A stretch of 64,000 bases of DNA, from the NCBI GenBank assembly GCA_002633025.1, contig NMRB01000584.1, positions 176,609 to 240,608 of the forward strand, in the 5' to 3' direction. A model generated the notes under the pieces. It did not search any database and was not told where the DNA came from. It saw only the letters and a list, made by a program, of their open reading frames with translations. How positions within the stretch are numbered: the stretch's first letter is position 1; every line of letters begins with the position of its first letter. This stretch comes from Notospermus geniculatus. Its lineage: Eukaryota; Nemertea; Pilidiophora; Heteronemertea; Lineidae. The position numbers and the translations under genes were made by a program. Shown here piece by piece: positions 33,401 to 48,400 of the stretch.

Positions 33401-36400
33401 CTGATGTATCGAAGATCATGGCGGAGATGTTTACCCGCAAATTGGTAATGAAAGAGATTGGAAGTCAGCTCAACGTACTTTGACAGTCTCGAAAATCATC
33501 TTTCGGCTAATTGTACTCCTGTAGACATGACCAGTGACAAGTGATGAATGTGTACTTTGATAATGAGCGGTGTCCATCTGAAATGTCTTGTATAGATTAT
33601 GATCGATATGTACAGTACAACAAGCTAATTAGGAGTCGCTCTCCTCCACTGCGTTCTCTCGGCTGCTTCATGTGAGACATGCCCTCAAGAATCTGGAAAT
33701 CGGTCGATCTTTGCTGAATCAATCGTAGATCGACAGAACAACTTCCTCATAACATCAGGAAACAATTGTTCGATATACGCGAACAGATACTTTAACATAT
33801 AAAAATGGTCTCACAACAAGCAAAACTTCTCTTCATGGAAATAAGCGGGTGACTTTTGAGAGCAAACCTGCCCGGTCAACAAATCATTCGTATCCCATCC
33901 ACAGCCTGATCTGACACACAACTTTTTTGGGAGGCTGCAAAAACAATGTTATCGTCATAAAATCGACTTGATATTTCACACACATACGTACAGACGTATA
34001 CTTTAACATATAAAAATGGTCTCACAACAATCAAAACTTCTCTTCATGGAAATAAAAGGGTGACTTTGAGAGCAAAACTGCCCGGTCAACAAAGCATGTT
34101 CATATGCCATCCACAGCCTGATTTGACACACAACTTTTTTGGGAGGCTGCAAAAACAATGTTATCGTCATAAAATCGACTTGATATTTCACACACATACG
34201 TACAGACNNNNNNAGAAATTTGGAAATGTCAAACATTTCCAAATACAAAATTTCTACAAAAAAGGAAAATGCATCCAGGTTAGCTGCAGCCAGAATCCAA
34301 CCATGTGCTTCAAGAGGACAGGTGCTGCCCTCTGAGCTAAGGAGAAGGAAACTTGGAGAGATTTTGTAACTTTACAAAATCTCTCCATGCAGTGGTGAGA
34401 TTATCCCATCCACAACCTGATCTGACACACAACTTTTTTGGGAGGCTGCAAAAACAATGTTATCGTCATCAAATCGACTTGATATTTCACACACATACGT
34501 ACAGACGTGTACTTTAACGTATAAAAATGGTCTCACAACAATCAAAACTTCTCTTCATGGAAATAAACGGGTGACTTTGAGACCAAAACTGCCCGATCAA
34601 CAAATTTAAAGCATATTCACATATCCCATCCACAACCTGATCTGACACACAACTTTTTTGGGAGGCTGCAAAAACAATGTTATCGTCATCAAATCGACTT
34701 GATATTTCACACAAATACGTACAGACGTATACTTTAACATATAAAAATAGTCTCACAAAAATCAAAACTTCTCTTCATGGAAATAAAAGGGTGACTTTGA
34801 GAGCAAAATTGCCCGATGAACAAAGCATTCATATCCCATGCACAACCTGATCCGACACACAACTTTTTTGGGAGGCTGCAAAAACAATGTTATCGTCATC
34901 AAATCGACTTGATATTTCACACAAATACGTACAGACGTATACTTTAACATATCAAAAAGCATATTCATATCCCATCCACAACCTGATCTGACAAACAACC
35001 TTTTTGGGAGGCTGCAAAAACAATGTTATCGTCATCAAATCGACTTGATATTTCACACAAATACGTACAGGACGTATACTTTAACATATAAAAATAGTCT
35101 CACAAAAATCAAAACTTCTCTTCATGGAAATAAACGGGTGACTTTGAGACCAAAACTGCCCGATCAACAAAGCATATTCACATATCCCATCCACAACCTG
35201 ATCTGACACACAACTTTTTTGGGAGGCTGCAAAAACAATGTTATCGTCATCAAATCGACTTGATATTTCACAGACATACGTACAGACATATACTTTAACA
35301 CATAAAAATAGTCTCACAACAATCAAAACTTCTCTTCATGGAAATAAACGGGTGACTTTGAGAGCAAAACTGCCCGATGAACAAAGCATTCATATCCCAT
35401 GCACAACCTGCTCTGACACACAACTTTTTTGGGAGGCTGCAAAAACAATGTTAACGTCATCAAATCGACTTGATATTTCACACACGTATACGTACAGACG
35501 TATACTTTAACATATAAAAATGGTCTCACAACAATCAAAACTTCTCTTCATGGAAATAAACGGGTGACTTTGAGAGCAAAACTGCCCGATCAACAAAGCA
35601 TTCATATCCAATCCACAACCTGATCTGTTTATGATATACCTACAAAATGATACCAATTGTCTCCTGTTGTCTTGATCAGAACAGCTCGGCAGATGGCCTG
35701 GAAACTTTGGTTACCTCCTGTCTTCAGCCTAGTTTCACTTAGCCTAGTTCGCTCCATCCTGCATTCAATGGAACATCACGGCAAATTACGACAGAAATTG
35801 CGAATGCACTCGGCCTACCCCTGAACCTAATGTCGAACTTTCTCTGAGAGAATCTAGTATGGTGATAATTTGTAAGACATGAAAGTTACACTTTATCGCC
35901 AGGAGATTTTTTGTAACAAACCAAAGGCAAATTCCAGCTTGCGGAGACTTCTCAGTGAAATACAAAGCAATCCTTCCTTGACTCGTTTCCGTATGTCTGC
36001 GATAGTTTAATGAAAGCTGCAAAAATAGAAATCACGGTGTACTAATTTCCGATGAGGATTTCTCCTCTGTGGTGAGAATTAATAGTCTCTTTGACAGCAT
36101 GGCAGGCAATACCCTTGAAAGCTAATGATAGACTGGGGGCTTGTAGTTGCAAGGTCATCCACAAATAACCTCATCAGTTTCCATACACGGCTATCCTTGG
36201 TTTGGACAGGCCAGCTTCTGAATCCCTGAGCTGTAAAATCGCAGGGTAACACTCTTGATTAACGATCTAGGGCAGATACATATATGTTTACCAGCGGAGA
36301 CAGTCTTTGGGATAAGAGTGCTCAATACAAAAGCCATGCATTGTCAACGGTTATTGCATGTATGGTCAGGGTTAGCCACCTAATCCTTCACAAAGCCTTA

Positions 36401-39400
36401 ATCCACAAAAGCAGCCAGACCTTGATTCCGGGGGACTTCTCCGCCTTCTCAGCGGTTCTGGAAAAGGAAGGCCAGGCAACTGAGAATGGACACTGCTGGC
36501 CTGTTCAATGCATAAGGTCTACACTGCGCAGGACCTGGGGGGCTTGCCCTTGTTTAATGAAGGCATCGAAATGCGAATCCAGAGTAGCCTACATGTACTT
36601 TACCGTAACCGAACCATCTCGTATCATCTTCACTAAGCAAATCTGACAGCCATGACATTGGACAACTGAGTTGTGAAATATCCTATGAAAACTTATTCAA
36701 ATGATGTCAAGTGAATTCAGAAAATCTCTTGACTGATGTTAAAATCCCCATATCGACTCTTGGGAACACGTAGGTTGAGATGGCCGTGTTCTATAACATT
36801 GCCTTTCGAGACATAATTCGATAAATGGTCCTCGGGTTTCCTCTTTACTCCGCCTTCTCAGCGGTTCTGGAAAAGGAAGGCCAATCAACTGAGATTGGAC
36901 TCTTCTGGCCTGTTCAATGCATAAGGTCTACGTGCAGGACCTGGGGTGGTCTGTCCTTGCTTTATGAAGCAAACATCGAAATCCAGAGTAGCCTACATGT
37001 ACTTTACCGTAACCGAACCATCTCGTATCATCTTCACTGAGCAAATCTGACAGCCATGACATTGGACAACTGAGTTGTGAAATATCCTATGAAAACTTAT
37101 TCAAATGATGTCAAGTGAATTCAGAAAATCTCTTGACTGATGTTAAAATCCCCATATCGAAAAGACTCTTGGGAACACGTAGGTTGAGATGGCCGTGTTC
37201 TATAACATTGCCTTTCGAGACATAATTCGATAAATGGTCCTCGGGTTTCCTCTTTGGAATGGAGATCACGCCCGAAATCATCTTAAATCATATCGGAACA
37301 TTCTGTTTGATATTTGAGGGCAAACAGGTCAAAGCAAGCTGTGAACGATTTGGTCTAAGCCAGATTCCTCTGGCCGTTCCCTTCACTACAAAGCTGACCC
37401 CAAGGCTGTGAGTGTGGGTTCACCTTCAATTCAGCTGTGTAGAGTACCTCCATCCCGGCATCCTGAGGTAATCATGCAGGGCCTCTTTCAGGTTATCACC
37501 TACGAGGTTGTGCGCTGTGACGAAGGGAGCGAGCGCTAAGAACCCCTGATGTTCTCAGGATGCCATCCTGGAGACTCGGGTCATCTCACTTGGCTATCGC
37601 CTCCTTGAGAAGAGGTGTGACGTGGGAAATGCCTCTGGATGACCACGTTTTGGAGGATATAATAGGGAGTTTCAGAAATCAAACGATAAACGTTAACTTT
37701 ACGACAACGTTATTTTTCATACTGCGAATTCATCAGTAGATTAAATATTGCATTTTCGGTACAAGAAATAACGTTGTTGTAAAGTTAACGTTTATCGTTT
37801 GATTTCTTAAACTCCCTAATACCTCTTGCGGTGTAGTTGTCGGAGTAAATGACGAACCAGACTGTTGTACAATGCACAGTATTACTGTAAAAATAAACAC
37901 CCTTTGAGATACATGTATATGGAAAATGTGATTTGATTAAATTAAAAAGACAACTTTCGAGCACTCGATAAAAGGCTTCTCTTGGTCTTATGATGTCGCC
38001 GCACATTCCCAAACCAGTTTTATTTATCAAACATTAACTATGATTTGATTATCATTCATTACTCGTTCTTTGATGATGAAGATCATCCCAAGTGGTTTAG
38101 CCTCAAAAGGCTTGCGGTACTTTCATATAGGAAATAAAGCAATCTTTCCTCATAAAGTGTGTAACGAATTATGATGGGCTGTCAAACTGGTGGCGACGTG
38201 ATAGTTTCCGTCACCAAAATGAGCAACATTATTGATAATACTCTGATAAAACCTGTTATGTGGCAAAATTCGACTGTTGATGAAAGCAAAAAGAACATTT
38301 TTAGGATGTTTTCCTTTCATTTTGATTGGTGTTTGCATCGACAAAATTCCTAGCATACGTTTTATTTTTATTTTACAGGCCTCATCGTCGACGGAAGCAA
38401 AAACAACCGTATCTACAGGCGTGTCCTTGAAAAGGTCATTCATGACGCCAGACGTGACCTTGACCTCTCATCACAGACTAAGGTTGACCTTGAAGTTGCC
38501 ACGACAGAAGTCTACAGTCACGACAATGAGACGGCTGTGAAAAGGAAGGGTAGGTTGTCTCTTGATTAATAAAAGGCTTTTGATAAACAACGATTTCATG
38601 GACTTGTCATCCATTGGTAATCTAATTCTTGACATGTGACAAGGTCGAGATAGATGGCGTGACCTCGCAATCACCTGTACCTTTGACCTTGGTTTAAATC
38701 AGATGATTGCTCAACGAAAATGAGATGCACCTCTTGGTTCACCTGATTATCAATGAAGGACAATGAAGAAACAAGACACTATTTGAATTGCCAAGTGGGT
38801 CTGCTGGGTAATCAGGAATGTGCGGAGCTTGTCCCTCCGCGTGCTTCAAATGTCTCAAAGCAGGTTCGCCAACATTCTCACAAAATGCGTGGGTAGCAAA
38901 TAATTTCCGGAAAAATAGGGGCGGAAGGTACTTCGTGAACATCTGATTTGGCTGCGTGATTCCTCCAATATCACCGTAATCGAGCCGAAGTTTCAACCGA
39001 GTAGAAAAAGTGACTTCCCCGGTAATTTGAGGTAGCAATGAACTCGTCCTCTTATTGACGTCAGGTATAGATCGAACGCTAGAAATAATTCCTGATGGCA
39101 ACATCTATAACCATTAATAGATCAAGATTTGAAGGGTGGCTGTCCTATGGGGTCGATACTAATCATTTAAACTTTGATTTATTTGGTCCTTAAGCTTTGA
39201 GCACGATAACTCACAATTTCTTTACAGTAGGCTAGATATGAAAAATCTGACGCTGATAGACTTCTAAAATGCGTTTCAGACACGTCGTTCTCGGTGATCC
39301 CGCTAGGGCTTATATAACATAGAGCTGCATGGTATACGGACACAGCGGTTAACACCGGAGAACGCCATTTTCTGCCACACCTACCTAAATTGCTGACGTT

Positions 39401-42400
39401 GGGCTTTTGAGGTGGTATGCATCACTACGATGAGTTCATTTAAGTCGACGCCCTCCGTGGTAGCGCCAACCAATCTCTCCATCACGAAGTGTTGAATTAT
39501 TAAAAGAATTGCTGGTGCCGCCTGATTAACTGACGATTTATTGCTGCTCTGGGAGGAGATTTTATCGAGTGGAACCCGTAGGCTCCTACAAATCAAGAGA
39601 AACAACGAAACTTCAAAATCTTGCTTCTTTAATTCATGTAGGTCACAAAATCATCAAGAAAACTGGTTCGAATCTGTCAGATCCATTCCTTGGTTATGGA
39701 AAGGCGTGATTCTTCTATACCCCTGGTTTCCTTCTACGTTCGTCACCTTTGGCCTCTTGTTCTGTGTGAAAGCGCGTTCACACCTAAACTGGATTCCATC
39801 CTGGTGCGTTTTGCGTTGCGGTCCCCCCAAAGCCACGCGGTGGTTTCAACGCTGTTTGAAGCGGCCAGACAGAAATCTTGCGGAAGGCGGTTACTCGATG
39901 ACGATTCCTGCATGGTCGCTTCACCAGCACCCACAGTTTTAGGCCCATGCAGTGTAATGTGATTTGTACCCCCCAGGCCTTCTAGGCATAATCAGTTAGC
40001 TCTGTATATACATCATGTGCATTCAAGTACACCCCGGCGTATGCATTTTGATCATCCGTTTTTTTGTCGGACGCTATTTCAAGAGTATTTAAGGAAATCT
40101 GTAGCAATACTGGCCGCATTTGTCAAATGAACAGAGACCATTGATACTATCATTTCACAATGTTTCACATGCATGACAGCGTCTCTATTGAATACCATGT
40201 TGCATGATAGATGGAAGAATTATCAGATTGTAGCGTGTTTCATGACAATGTAATTTCCTCCGACAGTTTATGGCACATGGATAATGAACAAGAAATTTCC
40301 TAGTGTTTATTTTTGAACAGCTGACCAAGCCGTTCAGAAATATGGCTGTGATAAGGGGAGAATGTTGTGCCAATGTCACATTCTTTAATCGCTATTGTAA
40401 TCTCAGAATCTGAAGCCGAGAGAACGCAGTTAAAGGTACAATGCACACACACGTGTACTGTATAAACAACATCGGGTAATGCACAGGTTTTCCGAATTCA
40501 CCACGGAGGGTTCTGCTTGCCAAAGTCTTTTTTACCAATCAGGCAACAGCAATGGATGACCGGTCATCTTTGCCTCGTAAATTTCATCGTAGTCAAGTCA
40601 CTTGACAACCTAATCAGCATCCAGCAATTTATTCTTCTTTACCTGTAAAGGAAACATTTTCATATCACCCTCAAGCACCAGGAGAGGAATGGAGTTCAGA
40701 TTCATCGTAGAAATCTGTGGAAGTCGGAGAATGGGAGGGGATAAACTGGCTTGAAAGCTCGATTTTCAGAATTCAGCTTTCACATTTGCGTCTTGTGAGA
40801 TGACGCTTTGTGGTTAACAATGGCTTCACGGTCGCGAACCCTTTGTGAAGCCTTCGCCTAACCGGCGTGTCCCTATACCGTGTAGATCTATGTCATCGCA
40901 GCTTAGTAGGAACCTTCTTCACAGACGAGGTAATTTAAACCAGTACAACCACACTTTGAATTGTTCGCATGGTTTCGTTTCGGTTATCACTCAAGCCGCC
41001 AGTCTACCACAGACCATCGCTCCTCATTTTAGGGATGACAGCCTAAGACTCAAGCCCGATTTACCCTATCATGTGTGTTACAATGATCGACTGTTCGCTT
41101 GCAACTTTATCCTTTGGATGTAAATGATTCTGTCGCTGTATCGAACGGTGAATTATACAGTTAATGAGGTAACCATAGTAAATAAGAATTGAGATGTCAA
41201 CTGTAGATATCAATGATAAGTCGGCAGACGATACCGAAGCCGTGTTTCCGCCAATATTAATCCGATCTGACGTCTGACAAATGTGACCCGATTAACGATT
41301 AGAGACAGTCTGTTCTTGCGTGACGGCTAAAATGCTGAGCTATAATTTGAAGACACAGCCGTCTGATGCATTCAGCATTGATGTCCGGTGACTAGAGCTT
41401 ATATCAAACGGCTGGCGTATTGATTACAAGTGATACGAAAGGTTATATCATTGACTCCCGGAGTATTGGAGTGTCCACCCAGGCTCATTGGTGCAAAAGC
41501 GGTTGGTTCCTTCAATCAATGCATTTTAGCATGGCTTGTACAGTAGAAAGATGACGTCCTGTGCATAAGAGCGAAAATACACGTTCATGCATTGCAGTGC
41601 CGACGATCACTTTTTGTATTAAAATAGTAAAAAATGAAAAGTAAAAAATTAATGTACAGAAGCTTGGTGTGTAACGCCTGGAACACTGCTCTGGGACCTT
41701 ATTCGCAAAGCCCCCGTAACTTTAAAGGTACGCAAATCCTTTGTCAGGCTGATAGTGAACAATAGGTTTTCCGGGACAATAGTTTGTGCACTCCCGTAAG
41801 TTACGGGAGCTTCGTGAATAAGGTCCCTTACAGTTCAGAGGATGATCGTTCCTTTCAAAAACATCGACGAAATCATGCCATCCTTTACGACCGCAGTCAA
41901 ACCCCTCTTGCCTCGTACTGATCTCTGTCTTTGGTCGTTGTTAGGACAATGTAGGATCTAGTGAAAATATGAAAATTGCCTACTAGGGGGCTTACTCGTA
42001 AACAGCAGCTGTCGTACTAGTCCAATAAGTCATACTTATTTAGAAGCCACAACGTCTTGGTCAAGGATCTGCACTTGGTAATATATTCTCCATGTGGCCA
42101 TTAATAACCCTAGAATGGACCGGTTCATTAAGTTGAGTGGTCCTTTGTCCCAAAGTCCTTAACATTAACGATGCAAAAATTATGGATATTATTCCATATC
42201 ATGGCTGGTGTGTCTCACTTGGTCTTGGTGTTCATGGCGTCTACGGTCTTCAAGACCTCATTGCCTGACGTTAGTTGTCACGCAATAAAAATTCTTTTTT
42301 TTCATTCAAACTGCAAGCGTCCAACCATCCGTTTGTAGGTGGTTGCAGTGATTTGATAATGAAATTATCGTCTCTTGGATTGCACCTAAAATTCATAGAC

Positions 42401-45400
42401 AAACGTACTTTCACGGCCATGTCTACACTGACAAATGTAAATTGAGGTCGACTCAATACGGAGGGACATAAAGTGGTCGTAGAGAGTACCAGCGTTCACT
42501 GCCACATGACATTACCGTCTTCGTAGCAACATTAGGGAGTTTTCGCAGAGCCCCCGAAACGCCAGCTCAACGCGAAGATCTATCCTTATGTTCGGTGTTC
42601 GTCCTCCCAATGCAAACAAACTGAGTTCTAACTCCTTGCACCACTATTTTGAAGCACAATTCATAACAATCTGAATTGTACTGAGAAGGCGCACTTTCTC
42701 TCTCTCCTTTCAGTCTGCCATCTTCTTCGCGATGACGTCATTATGCTAATTGGTCCTCCAACGTCACTTCCGCAACAGGAGCCCCACCTATTGGCAGCAG
42801 CAGATCTGTACGGAGTGCCTTATTTCGACATCAAGGCCTCCTTCACCAGACGAGGCCAACATGGATTACAGTCACCCAGATTTACTTTCAACATGTTCCC
42901 GGATTATACAGCGGCAATCAAAGAAATCATGGGGTTCATGATTGGGAAAAAGACCCGGATGTTAGTGATATACGATACCAGAATCGGTAAGTGAAGGAGC
43001 AGAAACTTTCTTTTTAAGATTGTCCTTTTGGAGCAGTTAGTTTCTTAGAAGTTTTCGTCCGCCTCGTCAAGCTATAGGCGCACACAGAGAAACAGCTGTA
43101 TTTCGCACAGCGTTGTAGCCGACTTGGCGGAGAGACCAGGATATCACTGCGCCACCGTGCGGTAATTGCACAGCCATTTTTCCAGGTCCATCGTTGGAAT
43201 GCATCACGTTGCACCAAAAATCAATTGGATTTAATGAACATCGCAAGGTTTTGTGTACATGTAGCTGTACGATTTTGAAAAACGTTGCGACAAATACGGC
43301 TTGAGCGGCATTCTTCTGTGTGCGCCTAGCTTAAGTTGTTACATTCATCATCCACGAACGTCGAGATTCTGTATTTTCACTGATGGTATCAGTGAAGAAT
43401 TTAAATCGGTAGAAGTTCAATCACCACAGAAATCGATTTCGAAACGCTGCTTGGGATCGTCTGGAACTGACGCGGAGGACTTCCGGCGTCACTTAACATT
43501 CAGACCGTGTAACTCGTTTACCCTGCTTGACTTCCTCTATCAACCTTTCATACATATTTGATACATTGTGTTGTACTAAGCTCAGCAAGGTAATTCACCT
43601 CTCCTGAGGTAATGAACGTATTAGGTTCTTTGTCACGTTCTTCGAGAGGGGCGGCCGTATCATGACATTCAGGTCACGCACTTCAGGATTGTTGTAACAT
43701 TAAGATAATTGCTCTAAACGGTATCTTTACGGTATCGAACCCGTAAAATCATTTACCGGTAACCATAAAAAATGACTCCAATCTTTTAATCGTCAAAAAG
43801 TTGATTCCAAATCATGAACATGAACTGTAACAGATGAGTCTGTTCGTTGCCCTTAAAGCGGATTGTTCGCGTCTGTCGAAAGTGAACCAAAAATAATAAA
43901 ACAACCCGCTTTATTCGTAACAACAACTGGTAAATGCATTGCGGCGGCCGCTCCGGAAACTGTTCTGTGGAATCTTTGACTCGGCGCGAAAAGTCTGCTT
44001 TAAAGGGACGAGGAAAAGTGTTTCGGGCTATCGACAGTATGGTACTGCACGGGTTATCAGCAACGAGACCCACCCGTTCATACTTCATGGAGTGTCTTGC
44101 TGTCTGCTCTCTACGGTAGTCAAGATTTGGTATTGACAATTGCCGCATTCAGAAGTGGCGCTCAGAATGCCTACGTCACAGGATACCTGTATCGTGACTC
44201 TCTTTTGTGCTCTGACATCAACTGCGCTCCGTTTCGTGAAGGTTGCATATTCTATCCTTACTATACTTTTGCCGGATGAAAGGGCAGGGAACCAGTCCAC
44301 AAGGGATCCGCTAGTCCTACATCCTGATGTGGGTACTGACTCCCTACGTCACCTCACGATGACCTAGGGAGCGCGCGCTAAAAAACACTGAGTAGCTCAG
44401 GGTGCTAAGTCTGATAGAAGGTTGATGACTAGGCTCCGAAGAGTCTACCATTACATACTCCTTCCAGACTTCACCAACGTTCGACACCGTAACAGATATG
44501 GCGAACACCGTCAAATTAACAAGTAAAATGATAACTTGATATTCAGATGGCTAGCTAGTGATGATTATTGCATTATATAGGATGACAAGTATATTCCACG
44601 GTGGTGTTGGGTGTAGAAATGATATATGCGAAGGGTTATTAAGAGTCGGCAAGTTTATATTACGACAACACTCGGATTTCCTCCAAAACACTTGTCCATT
44701 GCGATACCTTAATACCCTCAGTAACAACCTCATTGGTGTGACATACTTGCTGATATACCAAAGGTCCTCTACATGTTATGGGAAAGAAACTTGCCGTCTG
44801 AGTATGACCTGACCTCAAAGTAACTCAAGATTGTACATGCTATATCCGACTCATATTCGTATCAAGACACATGTTAAAGTCCGTGGGTTTTGCCTGTATA
44901 CTGTATATTAATACATGCTGATGACAAAAGAATGTATACGTAATATCATGAACCCCGCGTACCTCGCTGGAAAATTAAACCCCTCTTTTCCATATTCTGC
45001 AATTTCTTTCGTCTTCTTTGATCAGTTTTTTCACACCTATCTTGTCACCGCGAGAGTTCCAAAACCATCCATTAAGACGCCAGAACAAGGACAAGATGCC
45101 TTTGATCCATGTAATGTTATTGTTCTCTCAACATATCGGATCCAATTAGCCTCCATTAAACCTCCATTAGATGTTACTTCCTTTCATAGTCAAAAAGGCG
45201 CGGAGGAAACACTGATCATTTTGCTACTGTTTTTCATCTCGTCTCAAGAACCACTTGCACCGACGGATGATTGGCATTTGGAAAATGGGAATCGGGGTAA
45301 TGATGAGGGAATACGCCGAATGGAAGATCTGCAGTATGGTGATAGCACTCGATGTACTCCAGAGTAATGGCGCTCTCCCACGTAAGATTTGGCTCTCAAT

Positions 45401-48400
45401 GGGCAATTCACCACTGTTGCACTCTAAAAAGTCAGAGCGCGAAATTTCTTCAGTCCTAATACGTAAAGTTGTCGGGTGGGGGATTTTGGCTTATGTTGGA
45501 ATGTACTTATCTTCCAAACATTTATCTATAGAATAGGCCTAGGTCATCTTTGTTGTTTGGAAATATTTAGGCCCCTTTTTTAAGGGTTTCGTATTAGGAC
45601 TGAAGAAATTTCGCGTTCTGACTTTTTTGAGTGTGGTTTCCTTACGGCTCAGGCGCTGCTGCACTTGAGTTTTTTCACGCGAGTTGGAATTCACCATTGT
45701 TGGCTTCCTTACCACCTACGTCGGGACCATTGACACAACGACTACCCATAGTTTTCTATGGTTAAATAAGTGCCCACAGAGAGCACGCCCGAGAAAACTC
45801 TCACGTCAGGCCTTGCCTACTTTGGAGTACGTCAAGAGTGGTTGCTATTATTCGACATGACACCTCAGGTATTGGAATGATAAATCCATTACTCTGAAAG
45901 TCGGCCTGATCTGGGCCGACAACCAAATATACCGGTAACGTTTTAAATCTCATTTAGTGGTCTATCGCTGTCTCATCTATACATTTCATTCACGAACTTG
46001 GAGTAGTTCTTCTTGCTTGAAATCAACTGGGAGCGATTTATGAGTCTCGAGTGAGGTCGGGAAGAATGGAGTGCCCCCAGGGTGACATTCACTACAAGGC
46101 TTTATCACCTCAGCAATCGATCTGGTCATTCAGAAGCTGTGAGTATCCTCATCAAGGGATCTGTGGAATGCTTTGGGGGTCGACCTTAGTAGTGGCTAAC
46201 GTAATTTTGTCCCTTTTACTTCATTGTGCCCCACTTGGTCCATGATATAGATGACATTAACAGGATTTATGACAGTCAGTCAGAATCCCCCGGGGAATCC
46301 CCTCAGTACACAAATCAAGACATCTTAAAAGAAGCCCGACGATGTTCATACGATTGACCAGAACTTTCAGTGTCAGGCAGGCAAAGCTAAATCTCATTTG
46401 CGCAGCTCCGTACACATCTGTCTGGAAGAGTTATATCTTGTTACCATGCGTCACCAACGAAAAGTGCTTTAAAACACGACCCTCACCGTCTGCCTGGAAT
46501 TCATGACATCGTCCATCGAGTCCCGAAATCTTAGATGATGGCAGTGCTGTTTTCTTTGCGTATACATCAATAGGGTTGACAATGACGCTTGTAGTTCATG
46601 AGAAATCCAGCCAATCCTTTTCCCCATAAGACTACATAGGTTACGTCGTTCAACAAAAGTGGGAAAAATACTGAAAGCGAAAAGCAAATCTTCCTGCGAA
46701 AGATTTTTCATTGGTCAGTCATCGTGGAGAGATTAATTCAATCCGACAACGTTCCAAGCCCCCTGGTATCATTAGCTGACATTACGGCCCCTCGCTGAGA
46801 TGTCTTCACATTTCCTTTGATCGTCTTTACGTACGTACCCCTTTGTGGCTCTGATCCCCCTAGTTACTTCCGTTGTCTTCTCTTATATTTGGAGACAAAA
46901 GGACCCTTTGAGGAAGATATCGACTTGCACGAGGCGGTCGACCCAAACGCAGGCTTCTACAACAAGAGCGCCGGATTCTCTCTTGTACTAACGAACAAAA
47001 TCCAGGAAGACTTTGCATGATCAAAGAACTTTTATCTTTTCTCATCTATTAAATATCTTTTATCATGTGCCCCAAAGTTTTCTTCTCCGCTCTTGAATCT
47101 CTGTTCCATATACAACATCGACGTTCCCAATGGGGATCGCTCTGTAGCGAGAAAGACTAAATCAGGATCAGGCAAGGGGGTTGAACCACGAAGGTTCATA
47201 TCGCTACGCCTTCGGACTAAGTGGAGCGAAGTCCAAACGCGAAGTGACCGGGCGTAGGCCTTTGATAGTGAGGTTTCAAAATCAAACGATAAACCAAAAC
47301 TTTACGACAACGTTATTTTTTCATACTACACATTAACCAGATTTTGCATTGCATTTTCGGTACAAAAATGAAGTTCGAAACCTCCCTAATCGAGAGGTTA
47401 AGAAACCGCTCCGTTAACGATAACACTAACGCTAACGCTATTTCTGACGTACATATGCAATGTAAAAAATAACGTTAGCGTTAGTGTTACCGTTAACGGA
47501 GCGATTTCTTAACCTCTCGATTACCAGACACCGACGGTCTGTGCTTACCAGTCGGGTCTTCCTTTTACCAGATCCTGCACCGCCATTGTGTAAGTTTGAC
47601 GTGTACTGTGATCGTGAAACTGAGAATAGCTGCAAGAAGAAACTTTCTTACCCTTTGATAAATGAGGAATTATAGGATTTATATCATTCCTCGTTTTATC
47701 AGAACGTTGGAGCATGTAGTTCAAAGATCAGCGGTATGTTGTTCAGTCTGTAGTCGGACACCAAAACGCATGGTTGATGTTGCATTTACTTTGAGAGAAC
47801 GGCACTTGTGACTTTGAAGTCATACGTTAATGACCTTTATCATTGTCACATATTGACATACCGTACCTTAACCTTCTTTTTATCAATTCTTTTCCCAGGG
47901 TTGCCTTAGTACTAAACTGATCCGTACCACGGTTCCCCTTCCGTTGAACGCCAGTCGTTCTTACGACTTCCTTACATAGTATCCGTCTTCAAACAACAAC
48001 TCAAATAGATTCCTCGTCTAACGTTGCGAATCTTCCGTCGCAGCGTGGCCGTGCGGTTCGCTGTGAGTTATTGCCTTTTGCATGGCTGAATAGCCGTTCT
48101 CATTAGGAAGTTGATGTAGAGATATATTAACGTAATGGGTCTCCTCGTACTCGTTTATCAAGGTTGCCGCCAAAATACCCTAAAGTTTCCTTGTAGCATG
48201 GCGTGAAGTAAAACGGAGGTAGGCACCAGGGAATCCGTGTGCTTATCCTCTGGCTGGACTTTAAATCTTCTACCCTGCATCTTTTATCCTTGTCACAATA
48301 CAAACCGGTATAAACACTATTTACAAAAGAGAATGCCGCAAGCTGTAAGTTTCCGTGGTAACTAAATGAGATGATATCTTCTTGTCAGTAAGATGCAAAC

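Larger units (their letters stand above)
33780..35632. repeat. ~212-bp satellite array with internal insertion and gap
   Basis: About eight head-to-tail units of 209-219 bases, each containing ACTTTAACATATAAAAATGG, CTCTTCATGGAAATAA, ACACACAACTTTTTTGGGAG and AAATCGACTTGATATTTC. One unit near 34940 is shortened to about 140 bases. The array is interrupted by six N (34208-34213) and about 180 bases of unrelated sequence. It lies in the first glutamate-receptor-like intron. True copy number may be larger if the assembly collapsed it. Confidence 0.9.
38550..42713. other. Second intron of the glutamate-receptor-like gene
   Basis: Apart from the fold-back element at 41693-41828 and a GGGGGC-family copy at 42535-42610, I see no gene, domain or RNA on either strand. 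Open frames such as 39541-39942 have no recognisable content. Confidence 0.4.

Noticed and set aside
39541-39942. Open frame of 133 codons
   Set aside because: No domain, low-quality composition, overlapping open frames on both strands and no exon borders.
44915-45367. Open frame of 150 codons
   Set aside because: Looks like random translation; partly overlaps repeat-rich DNA and has no supporting splice structure.
46817-47020. Possible extra exon of the glutamate-receptor-like gene
   Set aside because: The reading frame has some protein-like character, but inserting it would break the exact phase match between the exons ending at 42986 and starting at 51065, and no acceptor/donor pair fits.
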